64,000 nucleotides of DNA from Saccharothrix syringae (lineage in GTDB: Bacteria; Actinomycetota; Actinomycetes; Mycobacteriales; Pseudonocardiaceae). The stretch covers positions 9,610,001 to 9,674,000 of the forward strand of contig NZ_CP034550.1 in assembly GCF_009498035.1 (NCBI RefSeq), read 5' to 3'. The notes beneath the pieces are model-generated. The model saw only the letters and a program-made list of their open reading frames with translations, had not been told where the DNA came from and ran no database searches. The translations under genes and the position numbers were made by a program. Of this stretch, positions 56,567 through 64,000 are shown in pieces (within the stretch, counting starts at the first letter, position 1; every line of letters begins with the position of its first letter).

Positions 56567-57934
56567 GTGTCCTGGAGCCAGTTGGCCGGTTCGGTCGCGG
56601 CGGGCGTGGCCGTGACCGCCATCGCCGCCACCTGCCGCGCCCTGTGGAGCAGGCGGAGGGTGCCCAGGGCGCTGCACCACCGCGTGTCGCGCCGCGGCTA
56701 CCTGGCCACCGTCCTGCGCACCTCGCGCGACCACGACGTGGCGGGGTTGGACGCATTCGTGCCGAACCTCCAACCCTCCGGGGGCAGCGGGGTCCTGCAC
56801 GACATCCAGGCCGAGTGGGAGCGGATCAACGGCGCCCTGGGCGTGCGCCTGGTGACCAGGGAGCACCAGGACTGCCTGCGGGCCGGCGCGGAACTGCTGA
56901 GCCGGGGCATCGAGGTCCGCGTCGCCGCCGCCGCGGCCGACAGCGACGACTTGTCGTACCACGTGTTCTCGGGCAGGCTGCACCACACCGTGCTCAACCA
57001 CCGCGATGGCGACCGCGACCGGCCCAACCGCCTCGACGGCATGTCACCCGCCAAGGTGTTCCAGACCCACTTCGAGGACGTCTGGGCCCGGTCCGCCCCG
57101 CTGGAGGCCGTGCTGGCGGACCACCTGCTGCGGTCGCTGCGCCGGTGCGGCGACCTGGCGGAGATCGCGGACCGGCTGCGGGACCTCAGGACCAGGTACC
57201 GGCTGGACCCGGTGGCCGAGGAGGCGGTGGTGCGGCACTTCGCCTTCCGCCACTCGGCACCGGTCGTGTTCGTCACCGGGCTGCCGGGCGCGGGCAAGTC
57301 GCTGCTGCGGAGGCGCCTGGCCGCGAAGCTGACCGCGATGCGGTTCCAGGTGGACGAGCTGACCGACTACGTCTACGCCTACCACGACTTCATGCACCGG
57401 GTGATGCGGCTGGACGGCAACCGCGGCACCGGGTTCACCGCGGAGGCGGGCGGCGCGTTCCGGGTGTCCAGCGAGCAGGACCTGACCCCGGCGCTGACCG
57501 CGCTGGCCCAGCGCGTGTGGCGCAACCAGGGCGGCACCCCGGTCACGCTGGTGGAGTTCGCACGGTCGGACGTGGTCGAGGCGCTGAACACCTTCGGCGC
57601 GGCGGTCCTGTCGTCCGCCCGGGTGATCCACGTGCGGGCGCCCGCGGAAGTCCGCTCGGCGCGCCTGGAGTCCCGCGCGCAGCCGCCGCGCCTGGAAGTC
57701 GTGGAGCCGAGCATCAACGTCATCGTGTCCGACGACCACCGGCTGCCCAGCGCGGTGGCCGAGTCGATCTACGCCTCGGACAACTTCGGCAGGCTGCGCG
57801 CCCACGAGGGCGTCGTGGGCCGGGTGCACGCCATCGACAACGAGGTGGACGACCCCGGGCACGCCCGCCTGGACGAGGCGCTGACCGGTTTCATCGAGGA
57901 GGTCGTGCGGCCCTACCGGGCGTTGAGCGCGTGA
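56567..57934 (+). CDS. Membrane-anchored P-loop protein with PLD-like N-terminal domain
   Basis: 455 residues, an architecture I do not recognise as a named family. Residues 6-26 are a single hydrophobic helix (LAGSVAAGVAVTAIAATCRA). About 60-190 form a Rossmann- or PLD-like segment with LGVRLVTREHQDCLRAGAEL, LLSRGIEVRVAAAAADSDDL and YHVFSGRLHHTVLNHRDGDR. Residues 232-460 are a P-loop NTPase/kinase with Walker A GLPGAGKS (238-245), resembling AAA_33 or zeta-toxin-type kinases. The stretch FQVDELTDYVYAYHDFMHRV follows the P-loop. Start GTG 56567, 2 bp after the IclR stop. A sensor-kinase role is a guess. Confidence 0.7.
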   Translation: MSWSQLAGSVAAGVAVTAIAATCRALWSRRRVPRALHHRVSRRGYLATVLRTSRDHDVAGLDAFVPNLQPSGGSGVLHDIQAEWERINGALGVRLVTREHQDCLRAGAELLSRGIEVRVAAAAADSDDLSYHVFSGRLHHTVLNHRDGDRDRPNRLDGMSPAKVFQTHFEDVWARSAPLEAVLADHLLRSLRRCGDLAEIADRLRDLRTRYRLDPVAEEAVVRHFAFRHSAPVVFVTGLPGAGKSLLRRRLAAKLTAMRFQVDELTDYVYAYHDFMHRVMRLDGNRGTGFTAEAGGAFRVSSEQDLTPALTALAQRVWRNQGGTPVTLVEFARSDVVEALNTFGAAVLSSARVIHVRAPAEVRSARLESRAQPPRLEVVEPSINVIVSDDHRLPSAVAESIYASDNFGRLRAHEGVVGRVHAIDNEVDDPGHARLDEALTGFIEEVVRPYRALSA

Positions 57935-57946
57935 CGCGGGGCCTGC

Positions 57947-58250
57947 TCAGGCGCCGTTGCGCGAGCGCTCCAGCGCCTCCCTGGCCTTGCGCGCCATGTC
58001 GGCCACGGCGGCACGCCGCACCGCGTCGGCCTCGTAGTCCTCACGGCGGTCCTTGACCACCCGGGCCGGGATGCCCACGGCGATCTTGAAGTCCGGCACG
58101 TCCCCCCGCACCACCGCATGCGCGCCCACCACGCACCCGCGCCCGATCCGCGTCCCCCGGGTGACCGTGACCTTGGTGCCCAGCCAGCAGTCCGGACCGA
58201 TGCGCACCGGCGACTTCACGATGCCCTGGTCCTTGATCGGCAGGCTGACG
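57947..58250 (-). pseudogene. Truncated 3' copy of the hexapeptide acyltransferase gene
   Basis: A frame reading SPVRIGPDCWLGTKVTVTRG, then TRIGRGCVVGAHAVVRGDVP to the end, nearly identical to the C-terminal 90 residues of the acyltransferase encoded at 59932-60690. The shared DNA is 57950-58250 versus 59947-60247: 301 bp, no indels and about eight differences by eye. The N-terminal two-thirds of the gene are absent here, so it is a fragment. The two copies are in the same orientation and bracket the SDR/TetR genes. Confidence 0.9.
57950..58250 (+). repeat. Direct repeat, left copy (301 bp)
   Basis: Left member of the direct repeat pair with 59947-60247. Offset is 1997 bp throughout with no gaps, and similarity ends sharply on both sides. 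Confidence 0.92.
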
Positions 58251-58311
58251 CAGGGGTCCCGCCCAGGGAACCCCTGCTTTCATCCTCCCGCAGGGGTACG
58301 ACAAAAACCGC

Positions 58312-59202
58312 TCAGGAAGGCAGCTCCGGCAGCAGCATCCGGCGCCCGGCCGCGATGCCGCCGTCCACCGGGATCGCCGCCCCGGTCAGGTAGCCCAGTT
58401 CGTCCGACGCCAGCGCCAGCACGGCGCGGGCGATGTCGGTCGGCGTCGCCACCCGCTTCAGGCCGTCCACGTTGAGCTGCCCCAGCGCCGCCTTGGCCCG
58501 CTCCCACGTGGCGTCGTCGAGGTTCGCCGGGCGGATCATGGCCGTGTCGGTGATGCCGGGCAGGATCGCGTTGACGCGGACGCCCTCCGCGCCGTACTCC
58601 AGCGCCGCCGACTGCACGAGCGCCCGCACCGCCTGCTTGGTCGCCTGGTAGGTCGACAGGTTCGGCCTGCCGACGACCGCGCCCACCGACGAGTTGACGA
58701 TGACGTGCCCGCCGCCGGCCGCGAGCATGTGCGGGATCTGGTGCCGCATCGCCAGGAACACCCCGCGGGCGTTGGTGTTCACCACGTCGTCCCACTGCTC
58801 GGGGGTCACCTCGTGCAGCCGGGCGGTGATCTGCACGCCCGCGTTGTTGAACGCGATGTCCACCCGCCCGTACCGCCGTACCGCGCCGTCCACGAAGCGC
58901 TGCACCGAGGCCGGGTCGCGCACGTCCGCCTCGAAGTAGGTCGCGTCGCCGCCGGCGGCCCGGATCGAGCGCTCCACGTCCCGCCCCAGCGCGGTCCGCC
59001 TGCCGCAGAACGCCACCCTGGCGCCGGCCGCGGCGAAGGCGCGCGCGGTGGCCTCGCCGATCCCCGACGTGCCGCCGGTGACCTGCACGGCCTTGCCCGC
59101 GAACGCACCCCGGCCGCGGGCGCCCGCGGCCGGCGCGGCCACCGCCACCAGTCCCGCGCCGAGTGCCCCGCCCAGCACCGCGCGTCGGCTGTGGTCCCCC
59201 AT
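58312..59202 (-). CDS. Tat-exported short-chain dehydrogenase/reductase
   Basis: 296 residues. The N-terminus carries a twin-arginine signal: MGDHSRRAVLGGALGAGLVA, then VAAPAAGARG (Arg6-Arg7). A complete SDR domain follows: VTGGTSGIGEATARAF (cofactor), AFNNAGVQI (119-122), Ser171/172 and the catalytic Tyr185-x3-Lys189 in STYQATKQAVRAL. The C-terminal AIPVDGG tail is typical. Most SDRs are cytoplasmic, so an exported folded SDR is unusual; the Tat signal suggests it leaves with its cofactor. ATG 59202 is preceded by AGGAGG. It is divergent from the TetR gene across an operator, which likely controls it. Confidence 0.86.
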   Translation of the reverse strand: MGDHSRRAVLGGALGAGLVAVAAPAAGARGRGAFAGKAVQVTGGTSGIGEATARAFAAAGARVAFCGRRTALGRDVERSIRAAGGDATYFEADVRDPASVQRFVDGAVRRYGRVDIAFNNAGVQITARLHEVTPEQWDDVVNTNARGVFLAMRHQIPHMLAAGGGHVIVNSSVGAVVGRPNLSTYQATKQAVRALVQSAALEYGAEGVRVNAILPGITDTAMIRPANLDDATWERAKAALGQLNVDGLKRVATPTDIARAVLALASDELGYLTGAAIPVDGGIAAGRRMLLPELPS

Positions 59203-59214
59203 GAGCTGCCTCCT

Positions 59215-59235
59215 AAAGCAACTTGATGTTGCTTT
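59215..59235. promoter_or_regulatory. TetR-type operator between SDR and tetR genes
   Basis: AAAGCAAC-TTGAT-GTTGCTTT, an 8-5-8 perfect palindrome in the 90-bp divergent gap. It lies 13 bp upstream of the SDR start codon and 58 bp upstream of the TetR start. Confidence 0.82.
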
Positions 59236-59292
59236 TAGTCTCCAGGCAATTCCCGCATCGCGCAACCACGGGTTGCATTAAGGTTCGAGGCC

Positions 59293-59874
59293 GTGCCCGA
59301 GGAACCACGTCGCCGGCCGGGGGGCCGCAGCGCGCTGGTGCGCGCCGCCGTGCTCGAAGCCGGTCTCGCCGAACTCGCCGACGCCGGCTACCACGGGCTG
59401 AGCCTGGAGGGCGTGGCCAGGCGCGCGGGCGTGAACAAGACGACCCTCTACCGCCGCTGGGGCACGCGGGAGGCACTGCTCCTCGACGCCATCCGCGCCC
59501 GCGCCACCGCCCGGGTGCCGATCCCCGACACCGGGTCGCTGCGCGAGGACCTGCTGGCCCTGGTCCGCGCCGCCATCGCCAACCTGGCCACGCGCGAGGT
59601 GCAGGCGGCGGTGCGGGCGGCCGTCGCGCTGTCGCCGCACGACGCGGCGCTCGCCGAGGCCGGCCGGGCGTTCTGGGCCGAGCGGCTCGACGTGGACGGC
59701 GCGGTGGTCCGGCGCGCGGTGGAGCGCGGGGAGATCGCGCCGGTGGACCCGGGACCGGTGGTCGAGGCGGTGCTGGGCCCGCCCTACTTCCGGCTGCTGG
59801 TCACCGGCCGGCCGGTCGACGACGACTTCCTGGTCGCCACCGTCGACCTCGTCGTGCGGGGGCTGGCGCGCTAG
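59293..59874 (+). CDS. TetR-family transcriptional regulator
   Basis: A 193-residue repressor. The HTH region is VRAAVLEAGLAELADAGYHG, then LSLEGVARRAGVNKTTLYRR-type sequence. The C-terminal ligand domain is helical. Start GTG 59293. It faces away from the SDR gene across an 8-5-8 palindrome, the classical arrangement in which a TetR represses itself and a divergent target. The ligand is unknown. Confidence 0.9.
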   Translation: MPEEPRRRPGGRSALVRAAVLEAGLAELADAGYHGLSLEGVARRAGVNKTTLYRRWGTREALLLDAIRARATARVPIPDTGSLREDLLALVRAAIANLATREVQAAVRAAVALSPHDAALAEAGRAFWAERLDVDGAVVRRAVERGEIAPVDPGPVVEAVLGPPYFRLLVTGRPVDDDFLVATVDLVVRGLAR

Positions 59875-59931
59875 CCGGCGTGCCGGGTCACCCCCGGAGC
59901 CGGCGTGCCGGGTCGCCCGGGAACCGGCGCG

Positions 59932-60690
59932 CTAGCCGGCGTTCTGGGCGCCGTTGCGCGAGCGCTCCAGCGCCTCCCTGGCCTTGCGCGCCATGTCGGC
60001 CACGGCGGCACGCCGCACCGCGTCGGCCTCGTAGTCCTCACGACGGTCCTTGACCACCCGGGCCGGGATGCCCACGGCGATCTTGAAGTCCGGCACGTCC
60101 CCCCGCACCACCGCGTGCGCGCCCAACACACAGCCACGCCCGATCCGCGTCCCCCGGGTGACCGTGACCTTGGTGCCCAGCCAGCAGTCCGGACCGATGC
60201 GCACCGGGGACTTCACGATGCCCTGGTCCTTGATCGGCAGGTTGACGTCGGCCGTGACGTGGTCGAAGTCGCAGATGTAGACCCAGTCGGCGACCAGGGT
60301 GGCCGCGCCGATCTCCACGTCGAGGTAGCAGTTCACCGTGTTGTCCTTGCCGAACACGGCCTTGTCGCCGATGCGCAGCGACCCCTCGTGGCAGCGGATG
60401 GCGTTGCCGTCGCCGATGTGGACCCAGCGCCCGATCTCCAGCCGCCCGTAGCCGGGGCGGCAGTGCAGCTCGACCTTGCGGCCCAGGAACACCATGCCGC
60501 GCAGCACCACGTGGGGGTTGGCGATCCGGAACCTCAGCAGCCGCCAGTACCGGACCAGGTACCACGGGGTGTACGCGCGGTGCCGCAGGACCCAGCGCAG
60601 CGAGGCCAGGGTGAGGAAGCGGGCCTGCGCCGGGTCGCGGCGCGACCGGCGCCACCTGGTCCAGACCGGGGCACCCCACATGCTCGTCAC
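59932..60690 (-). CDS. Hexapeptide-repeat acyltransferase (Rv3034c-like)
   Basis: 252 residues, left-handed beta-helix acyltransferase. The N-terminal region (WTRWRRSRRDPAQARFLTLA, WVLRHRAYTPWYLVRYWRLL) is basic and membrane-proximal. Hexapeptide repeats start near GRLEIGRWVHIGDGNAIRCH and continue through LRIGDKAVFGKDNTVNC and RIGPDCWLGTKVTVTRGTRI. The active His is probably in CDFDHVTADV or GAHAVVRGD. In M. tuberculosis a similar gene (Rv3034c) follows the Rv3030-Rv3032 glycan cluster, so sugar acylation of MGLP-like glycan is the leading idea. Start GTG 60690 or ATG 60681. Its 3' end is duplicated at 58 kb. Confidence 0.88.
   Translation of the reverse strand: MTSMWGAPVWTRWRRSRRDPAQARFLTLASLRWVLRHRAYTPWYLVRYWRLLRFRIANPHVVLRGMVFLGRKVELHCRPGYGRLEIGRWVHIGDGNAIRCHEGSLRIGDKAVFGKDNTVNCYLDVEIGAATLVADWVYICDFDHVTADVNLPIKDQGIVKSPVRIGPDCWLGTKVTVTRGTRIGRGCVLGAHAVVRGDVPDFKIAVGIPARVVKDRREDYEADAVRRAAVADMARKAREALERSRNGAQNAG
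59947..60247 (+). repeat. Direct repeat, right copy (301 bp)
   Basis: Right member of the 301-bp direct repeat with 57950-58250; here it is the 3' part of the intact acyltransferase gene. Confidence 0.92.
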
Positions 60691-60761
60691 GCGGGCACTC
60701 TAACTTCCCGCCGGCGGGCGGGGTGAGGGCGTTCACCCGCTCCGGGACCGCCCGGACCAGG

Positions 60762-61706
60762 ATGGTGGGCGTGACGACCCCTCTCATCATCGACACCGAC
60801 CCCGGCGTCGACGACGCGTTCGCCCTCGCCCTCGCCGCCGCCAGCCCCGAGGTCGAGCTGATCGGCGTGACCACGGTGTTCGGCAACGTCGGCCTGGCCG
60901 ACACCACCCGCAACGCCCTGCGCCTGCGCGCCCTGCTCGGCCGCGAGGACGTGCCGGTCGCCGCGGGCGCCGACCGGCCCCTGGTCCACCCCCACCCGCA
61001 CCTGTCCAGCGCCCACGGCTCCGACGGCCTGTCCGGCCGCGCGGCCACGCTGCCCGAGCCGACCCGGGGCACCGACCCGCGCGACGCGGTCACCCTGATG
61101 CGCGAGCTCCTGGAGGCCGCCGACCGGCCGGTCACCATCGTCCCCATCGGGCCGCTCACCAACGTCGCCCTGCTGCTGGCCGCGCACCCCCGGCTCAAGG
61201 AGAAGATCGGCCGCCTGGTCGTCATGGGCGGCGGGGTGGACGGCGGCAACATCACCGCCGCCGCCGAGTTCAACCTGTGGAGCGACCCCGAGGCGGCGCG
61301 GCGCGTGCTGGTCGAGGAGGACGTGCCCACCACGGTCGTGCCGATGGACCTCACCCACCGGTGCGCGGTGACCGCCGAGTGGCTGGCGGAGCTGGGGCGG
61401 ACCTCCGCGCGGGCCGCCGCGCTGGTCGGGCTGACCGCCGACTACCTGACCACCTACCGGCGGTTCCTGGGCTTCGACGGCATCGTCGTGCACGACGCGG
61501 TCGCGGTGGCCGAGGCGATCCGGCCCGGCCTGCTCACCGGCACGCCGTACGCGGTGGACGTGGACTGCACGTTCGGGCCCGGCCGGGGCGCGCTGGTGGT
61601 CGACCGGCGGCTGGAGTCGCGGGCGCCCGGGAACCTGACCGTCGCCACGGACACCGACCTGGACGGGGTGCGCGCGTTCCTGTTCGAGCGGCTGTCCTCG
61701 CTCTAG
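60762..61706 (+). CDS. Inosine/uridine-preferring nucleoside hydrolase
   Basis: About 314 residues. The calcium-binding signature IIDTDPGVDDAFALALAAAS (Asp11, Asp13, Asp17, Asp18) opens the protein. VFGNVGLADTTRNALRL, IGPLTNVALLLAAHPRLKEK, VVMGGGVDGGNITAAAEFNL (substrate His/Asn region) and VHDAVAVAEAIRPGLL follow. It hydrolyses the N-glycosidic bond of nucleosides in purine/pyrimidine salvage. Start ATG 60762 (MVGVTTPLIID) or GTG 60771. It is divergent from the acyltransferase gene. Confidence 0.94.
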   Translation: MVGVTTPLIIDTDPGVDDAFALALAAASPEVELIGVTTVFGNVGLADTTRNALRLRALLGREDVPVAAGADRPLVHPHPHLSSAHGSDGLSGRAATLPEPTRGTDPRDAVTLMRELLEAADRPVTIVPIGPLTNVALLLAAHPRLKEKIGRLVVMGGGVDGGNITAAAEFNLWSDPEAARRVLVEEDVPTTVVPMDLTHRCAVTAEWLAELGRTSARAAALVGLTADYLTTYRRFLGFDGIVVHDAVAVAEAIRPGLLTGTPYAVDVDCTFGPGRGALVVDRRLESRAPGNLTVATDTDLDGVRAFLFERLSSL

Positions 61707-61773
61707 GGGCGGCGTAACGGCGCCCCGACCCGGGCCGATCTCCCCCGCGACACCGCAAGCCCTGGAGACCCGT

Positions 61774-64000
61774 GTGGCCTGGCGCCCGTCGAAGACCACC
61801 GCCGCGGCGGTCGGCATCGCCCTGGCACTGGTGGGCAACATGGCGACCAACACCGTGTCCGTCGACGAGCCGTGGTGGCCGTACGCGGTGTGGGGCGTGG
61901 TCGCCGCGCTGGCCGCGGTCGTCCTGGCGGAGCACCGGCGACCTCCCGCCGAGGACGACCTCGTCGCGATCGCCGACCGCCTGGCCGCGGTGGTGCGCGG
62001 GCAGTGGCAGGACGAGGTCGCCCGGCGGTCGCTCAACGACCCCTACCCCCTGCCGGTGCGCTGGGACCCCGCACCGGCCGACCTGGTCGCGGACTGGGCC
62101 GACATCACCCGGCTGGCGGTGAACGGGATCGGCAGGCCGCAGACCGGGGACCGCGCGGCGTGGGCCGCCTCGGCCGACGAGCTCGCCGGCGGCGACGTGC
62201 TCGCGGCCTGGCGCAAGGTGCCCACCGGCCGGCTGGTGGTGCTGGGCGCACCGGGTACGGGCAAGACCGTGCTGCTCGCGCGGTTCGTCGTCGACCTGCT
62301 CGACCCCACCACGCGCGTCAAGGGCTCTCCGGTGCCGGTCCTGGTCTCCATCGCCGCGTGGAACCCGGCCGAGAAGGGCCTGGCGGACTGGATGGTGGAA
62401 CGCCTGGCCGTCGACCACCCCGCGCTCGACCGCGGGACCGCGACCGGCACGCCGCTGCTCAGGCAGCTGATGGGCCGGGAACTGGTCTTCCCGGTGCTGG
62501 ACGGCTTGGACGAGATCCCGCAGCCGTTGCGAGCCGAGGCGATCGCGGAGCTGAACGCGGTGCTGGCAGGTGGCACGCCGCTGGTCATCAGCAGTCGCAC
62601 CGACGCCTACCGCGACGCGATCCGCCCGCCTGGCGGAGCGGAGGTCACGCTGACCGGCGCGGCGGGCATCCGGTTGCGGGCGCTGGATGCCGAAGACGTG
62701 ATCTCCTACCTGCGCAGCAGCGCGGGTGGGCCGGTGAACGCCCGGCGCTGGGACCGCGTCGCGGCGGCGTTGCCCCGGGGCGGCGCGCTGGCCGAGGTCA
62801 TGCGGACACCGCTGATGACGACCCTGGCCCGGGACGTCCACAACCCGCGGCGCGGAGCCGGGACCGCCGACCTGCCGAGTCCCGACGTGCTGGTCGACCT
62901 GCCCGACCGGGAGGCGATCGAACAGCACCTGTTCGACGGCTTCGTCCCGGCCGCATACCGGCCACACCCCACCAGACCGACGCGGTGGCACCCGGAGCAG
63001 GCCGTGGCGTGGCTCGGGCACCTGGCGTTCCACCTGGAGCGCAACCGGATGGGCCAACCGGACTTCGCCTGGTGGCAACTGCACCTGCGAACCAGGCCCA
63101 GGTCGCCTTCCCGGGGCGCGGCGCTGGCCGTCTGCACGGTGACGGGTCTGGTGGCGGGCATCGCGACAACAGCCCTGTATTCCTCGGCTTACTCGAACGC
63201 GTACTTCGTCTGGACCGGTCTGACGGTGTGCGTCACCGCGTACCTGGTCTTCGGATCGGTGTGGTGGCTCACCGACCGGTTCGGCGCGGCCCTCACCGCG
63301 AGCGCCGCAACCGCCATCTCCGGCGGTCTCGCCATCGACATCGTCGGTGACCTGGTCATCGGGCCGACGACCCCCGTGCTGCTGATCGCGGCCGGACTCG
63401 CCTCGGGGTTCGCCTACCCGCTCCGAAGACGGGGACCGTCCCCCGCGCGGGCCGGGATCGTCGTGGGGCTGGTGGCGTTGGTGGTCTACACCGCCTTGTA
63501 CGCGACGAACATGCCGTTCCCGGGGGCGTTGAACGCCGCGAGCGCGGACGCCACCCTCACCGGGCTCCTCGTGCTGGTCGCCGTCGTCCTGACCGGGGCC
63601 CGCACCGGGCGGTCGGTCCTCGCTTTCATCGCGACCGCCGGCGTGCTGCGCGGGTCCACCGCCTGGTTCGCGGGCTCCGACGGGCGCGAGGTGTTCTTCA
63701 CCGACCACCAGGTGGTGGTCGCGCTCGCGGCGGGCGTGACGGACGCCGCCCTGGTCGCCGTGGTCGTCCTGGTCGCCCACCGGATGACCCGTCCGGGTGG
63801 CGGCCGGCGCCGGGGACTGGTCTGCCTGCTGGTCGTGCTCGTCGTGGGAGCCGGTCACGGCAGCCGCTCCGGCCTCTTCAGCGGCATCTTGGCAGCGCTG
63901 CCGGCCGTGGTCGGTTGTCTGCTCGCGTGGCGACCGGTGGCGGCTCGCGACGCCTGGTCCCGGCTCGGCCTCGGGCTGCTCGCCACCGTGATCGCGGTGG
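61774..64000 (+). CDS. NACHT-domain membrane NTPase (runs off the window)
   Basis: 742 codons visible. The N-terminus has two hydrophobic helices (VGIALALVGNMATNT; WPYAVWGVVAALAAVVLAE). A NACHT-type P-loop NTPase follows: Walker A GAPGTGKT (residues 158-165) and Walker B LDGLDE (about 242-247) with the family's ISSRTDAYRD block. From about residue 450 the protein has many transmembrane helices (AVCTVTGLVAGIATTALYSS; VTAYLVFGSVWWLTDRFGA; more to the window end). The start GTG 61774 follows CCTGGAGACC. NACHT proteins act as STAND-type switches in immunity, and bacterial members can be antiphage; this membrane form is not one I can name. The 3' end is outside. Confidence 0.82.
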   Translation, partial: MAWRPSKTTAAAVGIALALVGNMATNTVSVDEPWWPYAVWGVVAALAAVVLAEHRRPPAEDDLVAIADRLAAVVRGQWQDEVARRSLNDPYPLPVRWDPAPADLVADWADITRLAVNGIGRPQTGDRAAWAASADELAGGDVLAAWRKVPTGRLVVLGAPGTGKTVLLARFVVDLLDPTTRVKGSPVPVLVSIAAWNPAEKGLADWMVERLAVDHPALDRGTATGTPLLRQLMGRELVFPVLDGLDEIPQPLRAEAIAELNAVLAGGTPLVISSRTDAYRDAIRPPGGAEVTLTGAAGIRLRALDAEDVISYLRSSAGGPVNARRWDRVAAALPRGGALAEVMRTPLMTTLARDVHNPRRGAGTADLPSPDVLVDLPDREAIEQHLFDGFVPAAYRPHPTRPTRWHPEQAVAWLGHLAFHLERNRMGQPDFAWWQLHLRTRPRSPSRGAALAVCTVTGLVAGIATTALYSSAYSNAYFVWTGLTVCVTAYLVFGSVWWLTDRFGAALTASAATAISGGLAIDIVGDLVIGPTTPVLLIAAGLASGFAYPLRRRGPSPARAGIVVGLVALVVYTALYATNMPFPGALNAASADATLTGLLVLVAVVLTGARTGRSVLAFIATAGVLRGSTAWFAGSDGREVFFTDHQVVVALAAGVTDAALVAVVVLVAHRMTRPGGGRRRGLVCLLVVLVVGAGHGSRSGLFSGILAALPAVVGCLLAWRPVAARDAWSRLGLGLLATVIAV

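Noticed and set aside
57950..60247. SDR/TetR cassette as an insertion sequence or transposon
   Set aside because: No transposase, no terminal inverted repeats; the flanking direct repeats are gene sequence, not target duplications.

Overview
The window looks like a chromosomal core segment of a high-GC filamentous actinomycete, most likely Pseudonocardiales (Saccharothrix/Actinosynnema/Lentzea-like). That placement is an inference. It rests on the very high GC, the frequent GTG starts, the GatCAB/LigA/Etf gene set and the gene order. The conserved genes follow the order of the Mycobacterium tuberculosis Rv2996c-Rv3034c block: serA, ilvC-ilvN-ilvB, a cfp6-type PH protein, DoxX, an LppZ-type lipoprotein, gatB/gatA/gatC, an ACT protein, ligA, a MetE-like protein, mnmA, iscS, an acyltransferase plus a GNAT-like acyltransferase, etfA/etfB, then methyltransferase, GH57 and GT4, and a hexapeptide acyltransferase. 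Genes without a counterpart in that order mark local insertions.

Layout. 1-7.6 kb is branched-chain amino-acid synthesis: ilvBNC on the minus strand behind a leader-peptide attenuator, ilvD on the plus strand with a clear terminator. 7.6-11.7 kb holds DoxX, a 2-hydroxyacid dehydrogenase, an alpha/beta hydrolase and a PQQ-type lipoprotein. 11.8-14.9 kb is a TPR-CHAT protease-like gene with a small acidic partner carrying a repeated GGPYKPA motif. 15.2-19.6 kb is the translationally coupled gatC-gatA-small membrane protein-gatB operon and a divergent ACT protein. 19.7-23.6 kb is accessory genes and repeat-rich non-coding DNA. 23.6-32.0 kb holds ligA, sdhCAB with a divergent LysR gene, and the MetE-like gene. 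32.0-37.7 kb is accessory: a chitinase with DasR-type sites, a CadD-like transporter, a thioesterase and membrane proteins. 38-41.7 kb is mnmA-iscS-MFS. 41.7-43.5 kb is a small zone of decaying genes. 43.5-49.4 kb has a methyltransferase, an OlsA/OlsB-like acyltransferase pair, etfBA, degV and a 47-residue peptide gene. 49.4-51.7 kb is a DivIVA-like coiled-coil operon. 52.0-55.5 kb is a methyltransferase/GH57/GT4 operon matching the mycobacterial methylglucose lipopolysaccharide (MGLP) genes. 55.6-64 kb is mosaic: IclR and a P-loop membrane protein, a Tat-SDR/TetR cassette between two 301-bp direct repeats, the hexapeptide acyltransferase, a nucleoside hydrolase and the start of a membrane NACHT protein.

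Several regulatory elements can be read directly: the ilvB attenuator, tandem DasR-like boxes at the chitinase promoter, a MerR-type 19-bp-spacer promoter at the MFS gene, a LysR T-N11-A palindrome over its own start, a TetR palindrome and paired IclR-type palindromes. Three long inverted-repeat arrays built from the same short unit lie downstream of genes near 0.5, 30.9 and 44.4 kb. I saw no tRNA, rRNA, CRISPR array or intact insertion sequence.
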